DNA of 64,000 nucleotides from Cupriavidus oxalaticus (lineage in GTDB: Bacteria; Pseudomonadota; Gammaproteobacteria; Burkholderiales; Burkholderiaceae). The stretch lies in contig NZ_CP069812.1 of assembly GCF_016894385.1 (NCBI RefSeq), positions 2,852,001-2,916,000 on the forward strand, in the 5' to 3' direction. Under the pieces are notes generated by a model, which was not told where the DNA came from, made no database searches, and saw only the letters and a program-made list of their open reading frames with translations. The translations under genes were made by a program, and so were the position numbers. Positions 33,520-42,757 of this stretch are shown here, one piece after another; the first letter of the stretch is position 1, and every line of letters begins with the position of its first letter.

Positions 33520-36500
33520 TCAGGCAATCGCTGGTTGCCGTTGAATGGCCGTGGCTCCGTCGGCGTCCTTGACGACCAAATCCCAGTCCCCTGTTTCGGG
33601 ATTCCACGCGCCAGAGGCCTCCTTGAAGCAGCGACGGTAGTGATCGCTGTATGCCTGGAGCTGTTCGAGGCGATCGAGGTCAAGGCCATACGAGTAGACC
33701 TTCTTCTTCCCGTCCACATACCGCACTTTTGGCTTGCTGAACTTCAAGCCAATAAGCCTAAGAAAATCGGATAACTGCGACATGGGTTTCGACCGCAAAT
33801 CTTCCCGCACGCTGACACCGAGGACGAGACCGATATTCACCACCTCCGCCTCCACAACCCTAATGAACGTCTGCAGGTATTCGGCGTCGAACCGGCCCAT
33901 CGTGTTGAATGCTCCCGCTTCATCCACCACATCCGCTACGCGGAAGAGTTTTTTCAGCAGATCGCACTTGCGTTGGTATCCGTTCATATCGACGGTCGCT
34001 TTGCCCTGTTCAGCGAACCTGACCCACAGGCGCTGCGCGTTCGACGCGGTAAAAAATGAAAACAAGCGCACGCTTTCCCGGTACCGCCCATTGCCGTCGA
34101 GCGATACCAGTTCAGGGGGGACGTCCTTGACACCATAGAATTGCGCGATGCGAAAGCGCTGGAGTTGCCTTTGCTCATCGAGCGACGCATCCAGCTTGTC
34201 CTTGAGCGCCTTGTACTCTCCAGTCGTGATCCGCTTTGCGTTGGCAACGCCGTCGAACTCCCGCTTCTTGACAATCCCGCGAGCGGTCTTGAGCTGCTCT
34301 TCCAACGGCTTCAGATCGGCCCCGGACGGCTCAACCTCGACCACTTTCCAACCCTCGGATTGCTTCAGGGCGGTAAAGTGCTTGCGCGCGTTGTTGATGG
34401 AAGCGTTGCGCATCGACATCACCTGAGCATACACGTCAAGCAACTTGCTATCCGTATCATAGTCGGGAACTCCCTCCGGAGTGTAACCCCGAAGCAACTC
34501 GGGCAAGACACCATTGGCGAGAAGGCTGCTGCGAATCGCATCAACCTCGTACTCGAAGAACCGAAGTGCTGCCGATACCCACACGTGCTGCTCCTTCATG
34601 TTCCGGACGCGGGCAAGCTGCTGATCCATGTCGAAGTGGGTTGTAATCCCTACCCCGAAGAACCCGAAAACATGCGTAAACCTGTTGGCTTCCACATTGA
34701 CCGAGATATCGATGCCCGTCCCCAGCGCGGGCGAGACAATCAGAACATCACAGTCGGCCACCGCATCACTGATTGATTTGATAAAGCCCTGCACTTCCCG
34801 ATCACTGGAGTTTTCAGAGGTGATCAATTGAATGCGCCGTTGCACCCCGAACCTCTGATGCAGGGCTTCGGTAATGGTCTTCGCCTCGTCCTTCGAATTG
34901 CACGCCACGTACTGCTTACCGCCCGCTGCAACGGCATCGATCACCTTCCCAATCAGCTGTTCGCGGCTGTGATACATGTACAGAGTGTGATCGTCGGACT
35001 TGCGGAAGCTGTTCAAGTAGACGTAGCTCGGCCCTTTGCCCGACCTAAGGGTGTCAGTGACATTGACGGTCAGCCACCCCAAGTCCGCATCACTCAGCAC
35101 CACACGCTTTGCTTGCTGTACGTAGTGGTTCAGCAAGTGAAAACATGCCTCGCGCTTGCCGTTCAGGGTGCTGGACGTGACGTGTGAGTACACCTGCTCG
35201 CTCTCATCGATCAGGATGACGTCGAATTTGTGGCGCTGCGGATTGAGCTTCGGTAAGCTATCCAGACATACCGCGTAGTGCCTTTTCACAAGATCGAGGT
35301 CTTCGTAATCCCCGATCTTGTCAAGGTAGCAACGCAGGCCAAGACGCTGTGCCAGCGATTGAAGTAAGGCTTGACGGTGACCAATCAGCAGCACTGACAG
35401 TCCTTCAGCCTTCAGCTGCGCGACAAGCTGATGAAGCCACTCCGTCTTACCGGTTCCCTTGGGGCTGCGAACGAAGGTAACACCATCACGCGCAATGGGC
35501 GAGCCGATATCGCTACCCTCGCGAGGTCCATTTCCTTGCTTGGGAGCCAAATACCGACTATCCCGGCTGTAAATTCCTGCGCCTTCCGTCATTTGGCGAT
35601 ATTCTGGGGGAGCGTCGGCATCCAGCCACTCGAACGGATGTTCTTCGTGTGCCAGTTCATGCAACGACCCTTCAAACCCGCTGAAGTCGAACGAAAGAAG
35701 CTCCTCGCGCTTGTTCCCAGGCGGCCAGAAGGTGCGGGCGCAAGCGCTGCAATACACCCCGTTCTGCCTGCGCTTTGATGTAACAACCATCGCGCTTGCG
35801 TGTTTGTCGTCGTGCTTCGGACAGAAGACGCGCGTACCGCTCGTCAGATCAGCAAGCGACCGCTGTCCGTGGTGCGCCGTTGTGACGACCTCGTCCCCGG
35901 ACAATGCGTCTGACGACCGCCAAGTCGTCTGGCGGTCGTCCTTCACCGTCCTGTTTTTCGGCTGATCGTCGTAGGCGTCACCGTCGCCCAACTCGATCAG
36001 GTACCGGACCTGCTCCGGCGGCAGTGTCTTGCCTACGAAATGGACATCGCATGCCTCAGCTCCGAAGAACATGCGGCACGCATCGTTGCATGACCTGTCC
36101 CCGCCGAACTTGCGAATGATTCCAGTATATGCCGCACGCATATGCTTCTCGTCGGTGATGGGTGCCTCCATCACAAAGACGATGCGGAACCTGTGTGCGT
36201 CGGGCCGGTGGCTCACGGTCGTATAGATGAAGGAGCCGAACCGCTGAAAGAATGTCGATTGCAACGCGGCGTCAACAGTCGTTCCAGAGTCGATATCGAC
36301 CGCCAACACCTGCATGCAGTGGAAATTGCTCGACTTGCGGGAGTTGCGGTGCTGGGCACAGAAGGCGTAGCCAGAGCGAATGCTATCGATCAGTTCAGCC
36401 ACCGTGAGGTCGCGGCTCTCGAACCGCTTGGTGAGAGCCGCCCATGCGGCCTTATCGTCGTTTGCGGGCTTGTTCTTGACGGTGCGATTGATAGCGATCT

Positions 36501-36549
36501 TGAAGGTTGCAGAGGCGGCTGGTTGATGTTGGGACGGAGGTTGGTTCAT
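33520..36549 (-). CDS. Primase/helicase-like replication protein (origin-binding type)
   Basis: 1009-aa protein, probably the replication protein of the island. Residues about 80-180 resemble archaeo-eukaryotic-type primases of mobile elements (VLAVDIDSG at 82, IYTTVSHRPDAHRFRIVF at 108-125). A zinc finger follows at 242-275 (CPKHDD...GVYCSACARTFW). An SF2-like ATPase has Walker A RSPKGTGKTEWLH at about 361, DEAD-like DVILIDESEQVYSHVTS at 443-459, and a C-terminal helicase part (LIVSPALGTGIDISVNV). The last third is mostly helical. It resembles viral/plasmid origin-binding helicases of the UL9/CyRepA1 sort; exact family unverified. Confidence 0.75.
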   Translation of the reverse strand: MNQPPSQHQPAASATFKIAINRTVKNKPANDDKAAWAALTKRFESRDLTVAELIDSIRSGYAFCAQHRNSRKSSNFHCMQVLAVDIDSGTTVDAALQSTFFQRFGSFIYTTVSHRPDAHRFRIVFVMEAPITDEKHMRAAYTGIIRKFGGDRSCNDACRMFFGAEACDVHFVGKTLPPEQVRYLIELGDGDAYDDQPKNRTVKDDRQTTWRSSDALSGDEVVTTAHHGQRSLADLTSGTRVFCPKHDDKHASAMVVTSKRRQNGVYCSACARTFWPPGNKREELLSFDFSGFEGSLHELAHEEHPFEWLDADAPPEYRQMTEGAGIYSRDSRYLAPKQGNGPREGSDIGSPIARDGVTFVRSPKGTGKTEWLHQLVAQLKAEGLSVLLIGHRQALLQSLAQRLGLRCYLDKIGDYEDLDLVKRHYAVCLDSLPKLNPQRHKFDVILIDESEQVYSHVTSSTLNGKREACFHLLNHYVQQAKRVVLSDADLGWLTVNVTDTLRSGKGPSYVYLNSFRKSDDHTLYMYHSREQLIGKVIDAVAAGGKQYVACNSKDEAKTITEALHQRFGVQRRIQLITSENSSDREVQGFIKSISDAVADCDVLIVSPALGTGIDISVNVEANRFTHVFGFFGVGITTHFDMDQQLARVRNMKEQHVWVSAALRFFEYEVDAIRSSLLANGVLPELLRGYTPEGVPDYDTDSKLLDVYAQVMSMRNASINNARKHFTALKQSEGWKVVEVEPSGADLKPLEEQLKTARGIVKKREFDGVANAKRITTGEYKALKDKLDASLDEQRQLQRFRIAQFYGVKDVPPELVSLDGNGRYRESVRLFSFFTASNAQRLWVRFAEQGKATVDMNGYQRKCDLLKKLFRVADVVDEAGAFNTMGRFDAEYLQTFIRVVEAEVVNIGLVLGVSVREDLRSKPMSQLSDFLRLIGLKFSKPKVRYVDGKKKVYSYGLDLDRLEQLQAYSDHYRRCFKEASGAWNPETGDWDLVVKDADGATAIQRQPAIA

Positions 36550-36649
36550 TGCCTATTTCTTTGTAGGATTGGAAGCCAGCCACGCAGTGAGCAGTAGCAT
36601 GCTGATGCTCACACCGAATGGCTTGGCGGTTGAGGACCCCGAATTCGAC

Positions 36650-37408
36650 TTACGGCTGCATCTGGCAGAGGTCCTCGAGTTCCCGCATGAAATAGGTCAA
36701 CTCACCCCAATCGTTACGCGCCAAGATCACATCAGCTTTCCGTTGCTCAGCTGGTGCTTCGCTACAGGCGTTCATCACCGGAAAGTGGTCCGGGCCTTTT
36801 CCCGTCGGCTGATAGGTAGGCATCTCGTCGGCAAAGTACGAGCGCGCCACAGCCCAGAACGCGCGGTCACATACCGAGCAATAGATGCCGTCCGTTCCAC
36901 GCTCGGGGGAGGCGAGCGTTACAGCCATTGGCTGCGTATCCTCGTGGTGCGGGCAATACACCAGCTCGTTCTCGTCATGGGCGCAGAGAGGCCAAACGGC
37001 CCCGTGCGCACCACGGATCGGCTCTTCCCAGGAAAGCGTGGGCTGGTATTGCGCTTCGCCACCATCCTGCTGACAAAGCGCCTCGACGTCAGAGATGCGA
37101 CTCAGATTGCCGATCTTCTTGACCAAGCTGGAAAGATCGCGCACGTCATGGCCGCACCGCGAGCACGCAATCGGCCCCACGGACTCAATGAAAACTTCGC
37201 AGACCCGCTGAATCACGCCACAGTTGCGACAAAACAAGGTGTGCTTACCTGCAGGCGGCAGCAGTTCCGCGCCTTCACTGTACTTCGCAGCATCAAGCTC
37301 ACGGCACGGACAAACCCCGGACGAACAATAACTTGCCGCGTGCTCAGGAAGGCCGGGCGTCAGCGAGAAGGGCGTGTTAGCGGAAGGGCGTTGCGAATTC
37401 ACCATCAT
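36650..37408 (-). CDS. Cysteine-rich zinc-finger protein beside the replication gene
   Basis: 252-aa protein starting MMVNSQRPS at 37408 (or 37405), with GAGGAAAT upstream. It holds two CxxC pairs (CRNC at 60-63, CSRC at 82-85) and then CPHHEDTQPMAVT...GIYCSVCDRAFW at 152-185, which repeats the zinc-finger pattern of the adjacent primase-like protein. That suggests a primase accessory or a duplicated DNA-binding finger. It lies 100 bp upstream of the primase gene on the same strand. Function inferred from context only. Confidence 0.65.
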   Translation of the reverse strand: MMVNSQRPSANTPFSLTPGLPEHAASYCSSGVCPCRELDAAKYSEGAELLPPAGKHTLFCRNCGVIQRVCEVFIESVGPIACSRCGHDVRDLSSLVKKIGNLSRISDVEALCQQDGGEAQYQPTLSWEEPIRGAHGAVWPLCAHDENELVYCPHHEDTQPMAVTLASPERGTDGIYCSVCDRAFWAVARSYFADEMPTYQPTGKGPDHFPVMNACSEAPAEQRKADVILARNDWGELTYFMRELEDLCQMQP

Positions 37409-37956
37409 GATTTCCTCGAAAAGTAAGGATCGATGGCATCGCACGATGCAGCGCAATGTATGGACGCCATCGATCAGGCACTGCCTTAGCAGTGCGACGG
37501 ATCGAGGTTTTTCCCATTGCATCCGGATATCCCGGATCGGACAGCTCAAGACGCTGTGTCCGTGGCGATCACACTCACCTTCGCCCGCAGGGTGGGAAAT
37601 TCGCCGGCGCTCGGCCTGCGAATCCATGTGCTTGCTACCCCGTAAAGCGCAACTGTATTGATACCCCCCTCTCCGGTCAAGCGGCAGCAAGACCATGTAA
37701 ACATCCCCATCCGGCCAGGCCACTTCGACGTCGCCCCCCCCCACGAATGCCCATCAGACCTGCCAGCCAAGGCCAGCAACGCCTTTTACAATAGGCGGAG
37801 CCGTCCGCGCACCCCTCAGGTTTGTAGCTCACTGCAGACCGCTCTATGGGCTCGGAATGGGATCAGATTTTGGGGATACTGGGACGAGGGAAGCTGTTGA
37901 CCTACCCGCGCGAATGACCGGAAGGTGTCCATATCAAGACTTTTCAAGGACACCGC
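37409..37956. other. Regulatory gap between integrase and replication genes
   Basis: 548 bp between two divergent genes. Small frames are open on the minus strand, one continuing from the zinc-finger gene to 37744, but none has a recognisable domain or good start. It probably holds both promoters and, by analogy with satellites, could contain an excisionase or regulator too short to identify. A C-run is seen at 37732-37741. Confidence 0.35.
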
Positions 37957-39099
37957 ATGACCCTACTACGACGCAACAACAGCAAGAACTGGTACTACCA
38001 GTTCCAGATCAACGGCAAGAAGTTCTTCGGCACCACCGGCACGCCGAACAAGACGAAGGCAGCACAGGTTGAGCGCGAGATGCGCAATCGCGCTCACAGC
38101 GAAGCATTCCTCGGGGAGGCCGAGACCATCACCCTCAAGGACGCCTTGGAGAAGTACCTGGAGACCCGCAAGGGCACTGCCTACTACGCCGGTATGTGTT
38201 CCGGGGTCCGAAAGGCAATGGGCTACAAGCTCCATCCCAAGACCAAGGCGAAACTTCCCTGCTACGGCCTCGATCCGGACATGTTGCTGCACACGCTCCA
38301 GACCCGCGATATCGACCAACTTGTGGCCCGGCGCAAGTCCGAGGGCGACAAGCCTGCCACCATCAAGCACGAGATCGGCCTGATTCGCGCGACCATGAAC
38401 GAGATGGCAAAGCTGGGCTACAAGGCAAATAAAGACATCGTTTATCCCGCGCTTAAAACCGCGTATAGGCTTCGATATCTCGATTCCAACGAAGAAGCGG
38501 CGTTATTGCGCGAGCTCGATCCCAACGCCGTCAGAGCGGGTTTAAAGCCGATTGAGGAGCGAACATCCGAGATGCATAGGAACGTGCAGGACAACTATGA
38601 CCTGACGGTGTTCTTGCTCGACACGGGATGCCGGTACTCCGAGGTTGCTAACATCCCGTGGTCGGCAATCGACATGGCGGCGGGCACCATCAGCCTGTAT
38701 CGCAGCAAGGTGCGAAATGAGGATGTCCTGCACATGACCACCCGCCTGCGGGAGATTTTGGAACGGCGATTCAGCCAGCGCCGGCATGACCAGCGCTACG
38801 TGTTCGAGGACCGAAACGGTCATGAACGCGGCTACAGCAGTAAGTCAATCAAGAAAGCCATCGACCGCGCCGGCCTGAACGAACCCACCGTGGTAAAGGA
38901 ACGCGGTGGCCGTGTCACCCTGCACACCTTGCGACATACGTTCGCTAGCAAACTCGTGCGGGCGGGGGTTAGCCTCTATGAGGTGTCTGTTCTTCTGGGG
39001 CACAGTGACCCGAAGATGACACAGCGCTATGCTCACCTGAGCCCGAATCAAGCTAGTAAGAAGGCCGCAGGGTTGATTGACTCGATGCTGGCGGCGTAG
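37957..39099 (+). CDS. int: Tyrosine recombinase (phage-type integrase)
   Basis: 380-aa site-specific recombinase. N-terminal arm-binding domain (NWYYQFQINGKKFFGTTGTP) is followed by a SAM-like core-binding domain and the catalytic domain. The active-site set is complete: Arg226 (LDTGCRYSEVANIPW), Lys251, His323-x-x-Arg326 (TLHTLRHTFASKL), His349 (VLLGHSDPKMT) and Tyr358 (QRYAHLSP). It would catalyse integration and excision at the tRNA-Gly repeats. It is about 9 kb from the left end and 14.7 kb from the right end, an unusual central position. Confidence 0.93.
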   Translation: MTLLRRNNSKNWYYQFQINGKKFFGTTGTPNKTKAAQVEREMRNRAHSEAFLGEAETITLKDALEKYLETRKGTAYYAGMCSGVRKAMGYKLHPKTKAKLPCYGLDPDMLLHTLQTRDIDQLVARRKSEGDKPATIKHEIGLIRATMNEMAKLGYKANKDIVYPALKTAYRLRYLDSNEEAALLRELDPNAVRAGLKPIEERTSEMHRNVQDNYDLTVFLLDTGCRYSEVANIPWSAIDMAAGTISLYRSKVRNEDVLHMTTRLREILERRFSQRRHDQRYVFEDRNGHERGYSSKSIKKAIDRAGLNEPTVVKERGGRVTLHTLRHTFASKLVRAGVSLYEVSVLLGHSDPKMTQRYAHLSPNQASKKAAGLIDSMLAA

Positions 39100-39169
39100 A
39101 GAAATAGGTGCGATTGGATCATTTAGCAAGGTGCGTAATTCCTGAGCATTCCGTCCCTTGCTGTCACGC

Positions 39170-39192
39170 CCGCACTGCCCCTGCCAGTGCGG
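39170..39192 (+). terminator. Possible hairpin terminator after the integrase gene
   Basis: 8-bp stem CCGCACTG / CAGTGCGG with a 7-base loop, 70 bp downstream of the integrase stop and between two convergent genes. It lacks a U-tract, so intrinsic termination is uncertain. Confidence 0.3.
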
Positions 39193-39226
39193 TGAGCATA
39201 TCCAGAGCGCCACCTCGCAGCACGAC

Positions 39227-39982
39227 TCAACGTGCATCGCTGGCCGGCTCATCTTGCGGGTTGATTCGGATCATCCGATGCGCCACCCGCTCGCCAAATC
39301 GCCGGACGGTCGGGATGGCTTCGCCAGCACCGATCTCAATGACGAGAATCCCCTCCCGTACCTTGCACCACGCATCAAGCCGATCCCGGTCTTCAATGGT
39401 CGGTCCGTAGACCCACGTGTCGTCATCGAACATTAAGATATGTGGGCGTGCTAGTGCCCCACAAGCTGGACACCTCGGCGGGGCATTCCTGAGCAAGCAA
39501 CGCTCATTGCTCACTACCGGCCAGAAGGCCTCGGCGGGCCACACTTTCCCATTGCAGCCATCCAGGCATTGCAGCATGTGGATTGAACCATGGCATTCGT
39601 GCACGCATCCGGCTTCGAAGCCCGCGCGTTGAAAGTGCCCGTCCACGTTGCTAGTAAAGACGCGGTAGCCGTCTCGCATCGACGTTGCCAAGTCCCTCAG
39701 GATACCGAATCCGGCGTGGGGGACTGCTCTCCGATAGAGCTTGAGTCGTTGCCCGTAGAAGCCCCATGCTTGTTCTGGTCGAGAACGGAATGCCTCAGGC
39801 GTAGCGATGTCGTAGAACCCGATCCGATCATGTTTCAGCGCTGGGTATACGCGCCAGAAGCCATCCGGACCGCGAAAATCCGGCAATCCGGAATCGACCC
39901 CCATACCTGCCCCTGCCGTAATGATGATGGAGGTAGCTTCTCGCACCCAGCGAGCAGCGGTCAGCAGTTCAATATTGTCCAT
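39227..39982 (-). CDS. Sir2 family (sirtuin-like) NAD-dependent protein
   Basis: 251-aa protein. NAD-binding motif ITAGAGMGVDSGLPDFRGPD at about residue 21, FTSNVDGHFQRAGF, catalytic His in VHECHGSIHMLQC, and zinc cysteines (CLDGC then CPACGALARPHILMFDD). These are the marks of a compact sirtuin deacetylase. In mobile islands Sir2 domains also occur as NAD-depleting defence effectors, so either role is possible. ATG at 39982 begins just before the conserved fold; the frame is open upstream to 40150 but runs into the neighbouring gene. Confidence 0.85.
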   Translation of the reverse strand: MDNIELLTAARWVREATSIIITAGAGMGVDSGLPDFRGPDGFWRVYPALKHDRIGFYDIATPEAFRSRPEQAWGFYGQRLKLYRRAVPHAGFGILRDLATSMRDGYRVFTSNVDGHFQRAGFEAGCVHECHGSIHMLQCLDGCNGKVWPAEAFWPVVSNERCLLRNAPPRCPACGALARPHILMFDDDTWVYGPTIEDRDRLDAWCKVREGILVIEIGAGEAIPTVRRFGERVAHRMIRINPQDEPASDAR

Positions 39983-40052
39983 AAGTATTACAGCAAATAC
40001 TGCTGCCTGCTCCCGTTTATGGTGATCAGCAAACTCTCTCGCCAATATGAGA

Positions 40053-40754
40053 CTAACGGAAATGCGACACTCGAGGCATGGCGTCCATCTTGGCTCGAAG
40101 TGTCGATTTTTTAGCCTCCCACTCCTCCATCTGCCGGGTTTTCTCATCACTGGAAAGCGAATCCCAATCCGGGGTAACCGACTTGAACGAAGGATTATGC
40201 TCTTGGAGATACATCATCTGCTTGGTCGCTTCATGGAAGGGCCTTTCGTACAAATCGTACAGGCTATCGCGACGAGCCTGTTCACGATCAGACGGCACCC
40301 ACGCGAAATGATTACCACAACGCCCATACATACGGGCGACGCTATAATTCACTGCTGCCAATCCCAAGCAGTATGCCCAGTTGATTTGAACCAACGACAA
40401 GTAATCGTGCCCATGGAGAATTGCTTTATCCGCAAACACCGAATGCATCAATCCAAACCAATTGAACGATGCTGCAAGCCAAAACATTCCTTCGCGACTA
40501 TCTGGGCTGATGATGGCAAAAGCAAAAAACGATAGAAGTAGCGTGATTGCCCAGTACATCAACAGGGCAAAGCAAGCACGATACGACTTCCAGAATTTGA
40601 CCTCGTCCTCGCACGACGCTGATGGCGACTCTTCTGCGGCTCCCTTCACCTTCAACCAGAAATAGTAGGGCAATGAACAGATGCCAATTACCATCCAGGT
40701 CAGCCAGACCGTCCGCAACAAGCTTAGGATAGGATTACATTGAGAATCGCTCAT
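40053..40754 (-). CDS. Membrane protein of unknown function next to the Sir2 gene
   Basis: 233-aa protein with about four membrane helices, near residues 15-34, 57-82, 88-110 and 120-145, and a charged cytoplasmic C-terminal tail of about 80 residues (PSDREQARRDSLYDLYERPF, then QMEEWEAKKSTLRAKMDAM). Same strand as the Sir2 gene, 70 bp apart, so probably one transcript. It could be a membrane partner of the Sir2 protein, but I recognise no family. Confidence 0.65.
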   Translation of the reverse strand: MSDSQCNPILSLLRTVWLTWMVIGICSLPYYFWLKVKGAAEESPSASCEDEVKFWKSYRACFALLMYWAITLLLSFFAFAIISPDSREGMFWLAASFNWFGLMHSVFADKAILHGHDYLSLVQINWAYCLGLAAVNYSVARMYGRCGNHFAWVPSDREQARRDSLYDLYERPFHEATKQMMYLQEHNPSFKSVTPDWDSLSSDEKTRQMEEWEAKKSTLRAKMDAMPRVSHFR

Positions 40755-40917
40755 AGTTCACTCCTACAAGTCTTGATCGTCGAGAATTGTCCCCAAAAGC
40801 AAGAAAGGTGAGCAGCGGTTGACCACTCACCTCTCAAAAGCCGCAACTACGTGTTATCCGCGTTGTCGCTGATCAGGTTGCCGTTCAGCGGCACGTACCA
40901 TTCGATCCACGGGGCCA

Positions 40918-41028
40918 TCAATGCAGAATCGGCTCGTCGATGCCATGATGAATTCTGGCGTTGTCGAGCAGCATCCAGTGGCGCTTGCCTGGCTCGCCAT
41001 TCTGCGCGACCTGTTCCAGCAGCCAGCC
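40918..41028 (-). pseudogene. Possible transposase relic
   Basis: Right after the cytochrome gene stop the minus strand reads, in one frame, GWLLEQVAQNGEPGKRHW then MLLDNARIHHGIDEPILH before a stop. LLDNARIHH resembles the second catalytic Asp block of DDE transposases (LDNa..H). No other part of a transposase and no terminal repeats are visible nearby. The adjacent 40847-40917 shows a short open frame only. Confidence 0.35.
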
Positions 41029-41778
41029 TCAGTCTTGTTTGGCGACGCTTACCATGTAGTCAACCGCAGCGATGACGTCGGCGTCCGGCCCGGCATAGCC
41101 TCCCTTCGGCGGCATCACACCCTTCCCCTTCAGGGCAAAGCTGCGAACGACATCCGTGCCTTCTCTCAGGCGCGGCGCCCAGGCGGCCTTGTCGCCCAAC
41201 TTGGGTGCGCCAGCAACACCGGACGCATGGCAGGCGGTGCAGACTTGCTCGTAGACCTTCTTGCCAGTCTCGATCGATGCCGTTGCAGGCGCCGGTGCAA
41301 GCGCGGCCACAGGAGCGGTAGCAAGGGTTGCGCTAGATCCGGATGCCGCGGCTACACCACTTGTGGCCGGTACGCAGTTGCCTTTGACTTTCATGCGCAA
41401 AGTCCCCTCCATTACACCTTCATACTCCATGTGGCTTGCCTCTGTGCGAGTGAATTTCCCCACAAAACTGGGGCTATTATCACCCACTATCATGGTTGTA
41501 CCGACTACACGATCTGTGATTTCGAATTTCGCCCCATCAACTTTATATACCGCTTGATAACGAACGGGCCTATTCCCTGGAGAAAAAATGATGTGATTTA
41601 CCTGTCCCGATTGATGGAACATAAAATCCTCAGTAGCACCAGTTCGATCACCATCAATTTCCAGATCGCACTTCCAATGAACCCCCATGATTACTGATGA
41701 TTCAATTTTCTCACCACACGCCCCTAAGGTCGCCATCATCGATAGCGCTATCAGCCCTGAAAATGCATACTTGAGCAT
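41029..41778 (-). CDS. Lipoprotein with C-terminal cytochrome c domain
   Basis: 249-aa lipoprotein: signal with lipobox TLGAC at about residue 21, an N-terminal beta-rich domain of about 110 residues without a recognised family (WKCDLEIDGDRTGATEDFMF, MEYEGVMEGTLRMKVKGNC), an Ala/Thr/Pro linker, and a C-terminal class I cytochrome c. The heme site is CTACHASGVAGAPKLGD and the axial Met is probably in GKGVMPPKGGYAG. The cytochrome part is GC-rich, unlike the N-terminal part, suggesting a domain fusion after transfer. Confidence 0.8.
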   Translation of the reverse strand: MLKYAFSGLIALSMMATLGACGEKIESSVIMGVHWKCDLEIDGDRTGATEDFMFHQSGQVNHIIFSPGNRPVRYQAVYKVDGAKFEITDRVVGTTMIVGDNSPSFVGKFTRTEASHMEYEGVMEGTLRMKVKGNCVPATSGVAAASGSSATLATAPVAALAPAPATASIETGKKVYEQVCTACHASGVAGAPKLGDKAAWAPRLREGTDVVRSFALKGKGVMPPKGGYAGPDADVIAAVDYMVSVAKQD

Positions 41779-41924
41779 TTTTTGCTTTCACATTGTTAGA
41801 TTCTGTCGATCCCAGAGAATTATGAAAACTCTCTCTACATACTCCAGCGAGACCGCACGGATTTTCGAGAAAAATTCTCTTATACTAAACAAACAACAGA
41901 AAATACCACCCTTGACATAATCTT

Positions 41925-42263
41925 TCAGCGCACGTCGATTCCATCATCTGGATACACCAAATCTACCTGCACAGCCACACGCACAGTAGCCCCCACTTTC
42001 AGACACGCCGGCAGATCCACATCAAACAGTCTTCCCACATATATAACCTGATGGCGACACTTCCCCCGCTTTGCGGGTTGAGGCGCAGAATAGGGACTAC
42101 CATTCCAATCGTAGCTTGGCGCTGGCGATGCATCGACCACAACCGCGCTGTCCAAAAACTGATTGTCGGCCCAAGCGATGGCAGGAACAGCGCAAATAAG
42201 CACGATTGAGAACGCCATTCCCACGTATTTCGCAGCAAGATTTAGCCACTCACATCGACGCAT
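41925..42263 (-). CDS. Small secreted protein of unknown function
   Basis: 112 aa with a signal peptide (hydrophobic residues 12-31, ending AIAWA). Mature part has two cysteines (GKCRHQVIYVG and LPACLKVG) that could form a disulfide, and a beta-strand-rich C-terminus (VRVAVQVDLVYPDDG). No family recognised. Confidence 0.6.
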   Translation of the reverse strand: MRRCEWLNLAAKYVGMAFSIVLICAVPAIAWADNQFLDSAVVVDASPAPSYDWNGSPYSAPQPAKRGKCRHQVIYVGRLFDVDLPACLKVGATVRVAVQVDLVYPDDGIDVR

Positions 42264-42404
42264 TCAGCATTTCCCCAATCTAGTATGATAAGTCTCTAGG
42301 AGAAGCACGCTGCCGGGATCCTTCTAATGGAATCGTTGATCCGGGCAGTTCTTTCGTATTCAGACATGCCTCCACTGCTCGCCAGACCACGCAGTAATCT
42401 AGCT

Positions 42405-42566
42405 CTAGCTTGGCAATCCGGGGGTTGCTTTTAGAGACTGCGCCACTCGCAAAGCAACGATAAAGGGATCATTACTTTCTGGAGCATTATCTACCTTACT
42501 GCAGGCTGCGGCAGCCAGTGCAGTCGCACCCACAAATAAAACGGCGCCATACCGATAATTTCGCAT
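42405..42566 (-). CDS. Very small lipoprotein
   Basis: 53-aa predicted lipoprotein: starts MRNYRYGAVLFVGATALAAA, lipobox LAAAAC with Cys at about residue 22, then a short mature peptide ending ATPGLPS. In size it recalls small entericidin-like lipoproteins, but that is only a resemblance. It lies on the same strand as the secreted protein at 41925-42263. No clear ribosome-binding site; supported mainly by the signal and lipobox. Confidence 0.5.
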   Translation of the reverse strand: MRNYRYGAVLFVGATALAAAACSKVDNAPESNDPFIVALRVAQSLKATPGLPS

Positions 42567-42757
42567 TGAACTCAATCTCACAGTTTCCCTAATGGAATCC
42601 CATGATCCTACTTAAAATATTTAAGCAAGGGCACTGTGGGATGTACGCGACCTATTGCGGCAACTACGGTAGTATGCTGCGGCCTTCCTCGAGTTGATGA
42701 AATATCGGATGAAGTGCTTTAATACTTGACATCAAGAACGAAGTTCGTACACCTGCC

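Noticed and set aside
36569..37426. A 285-codon plus frame opposite the zinc-finger gene
   Set aside because: The minus frame has paired CxxC motifs and a good ribosome-binding site; the plus frame has neither.
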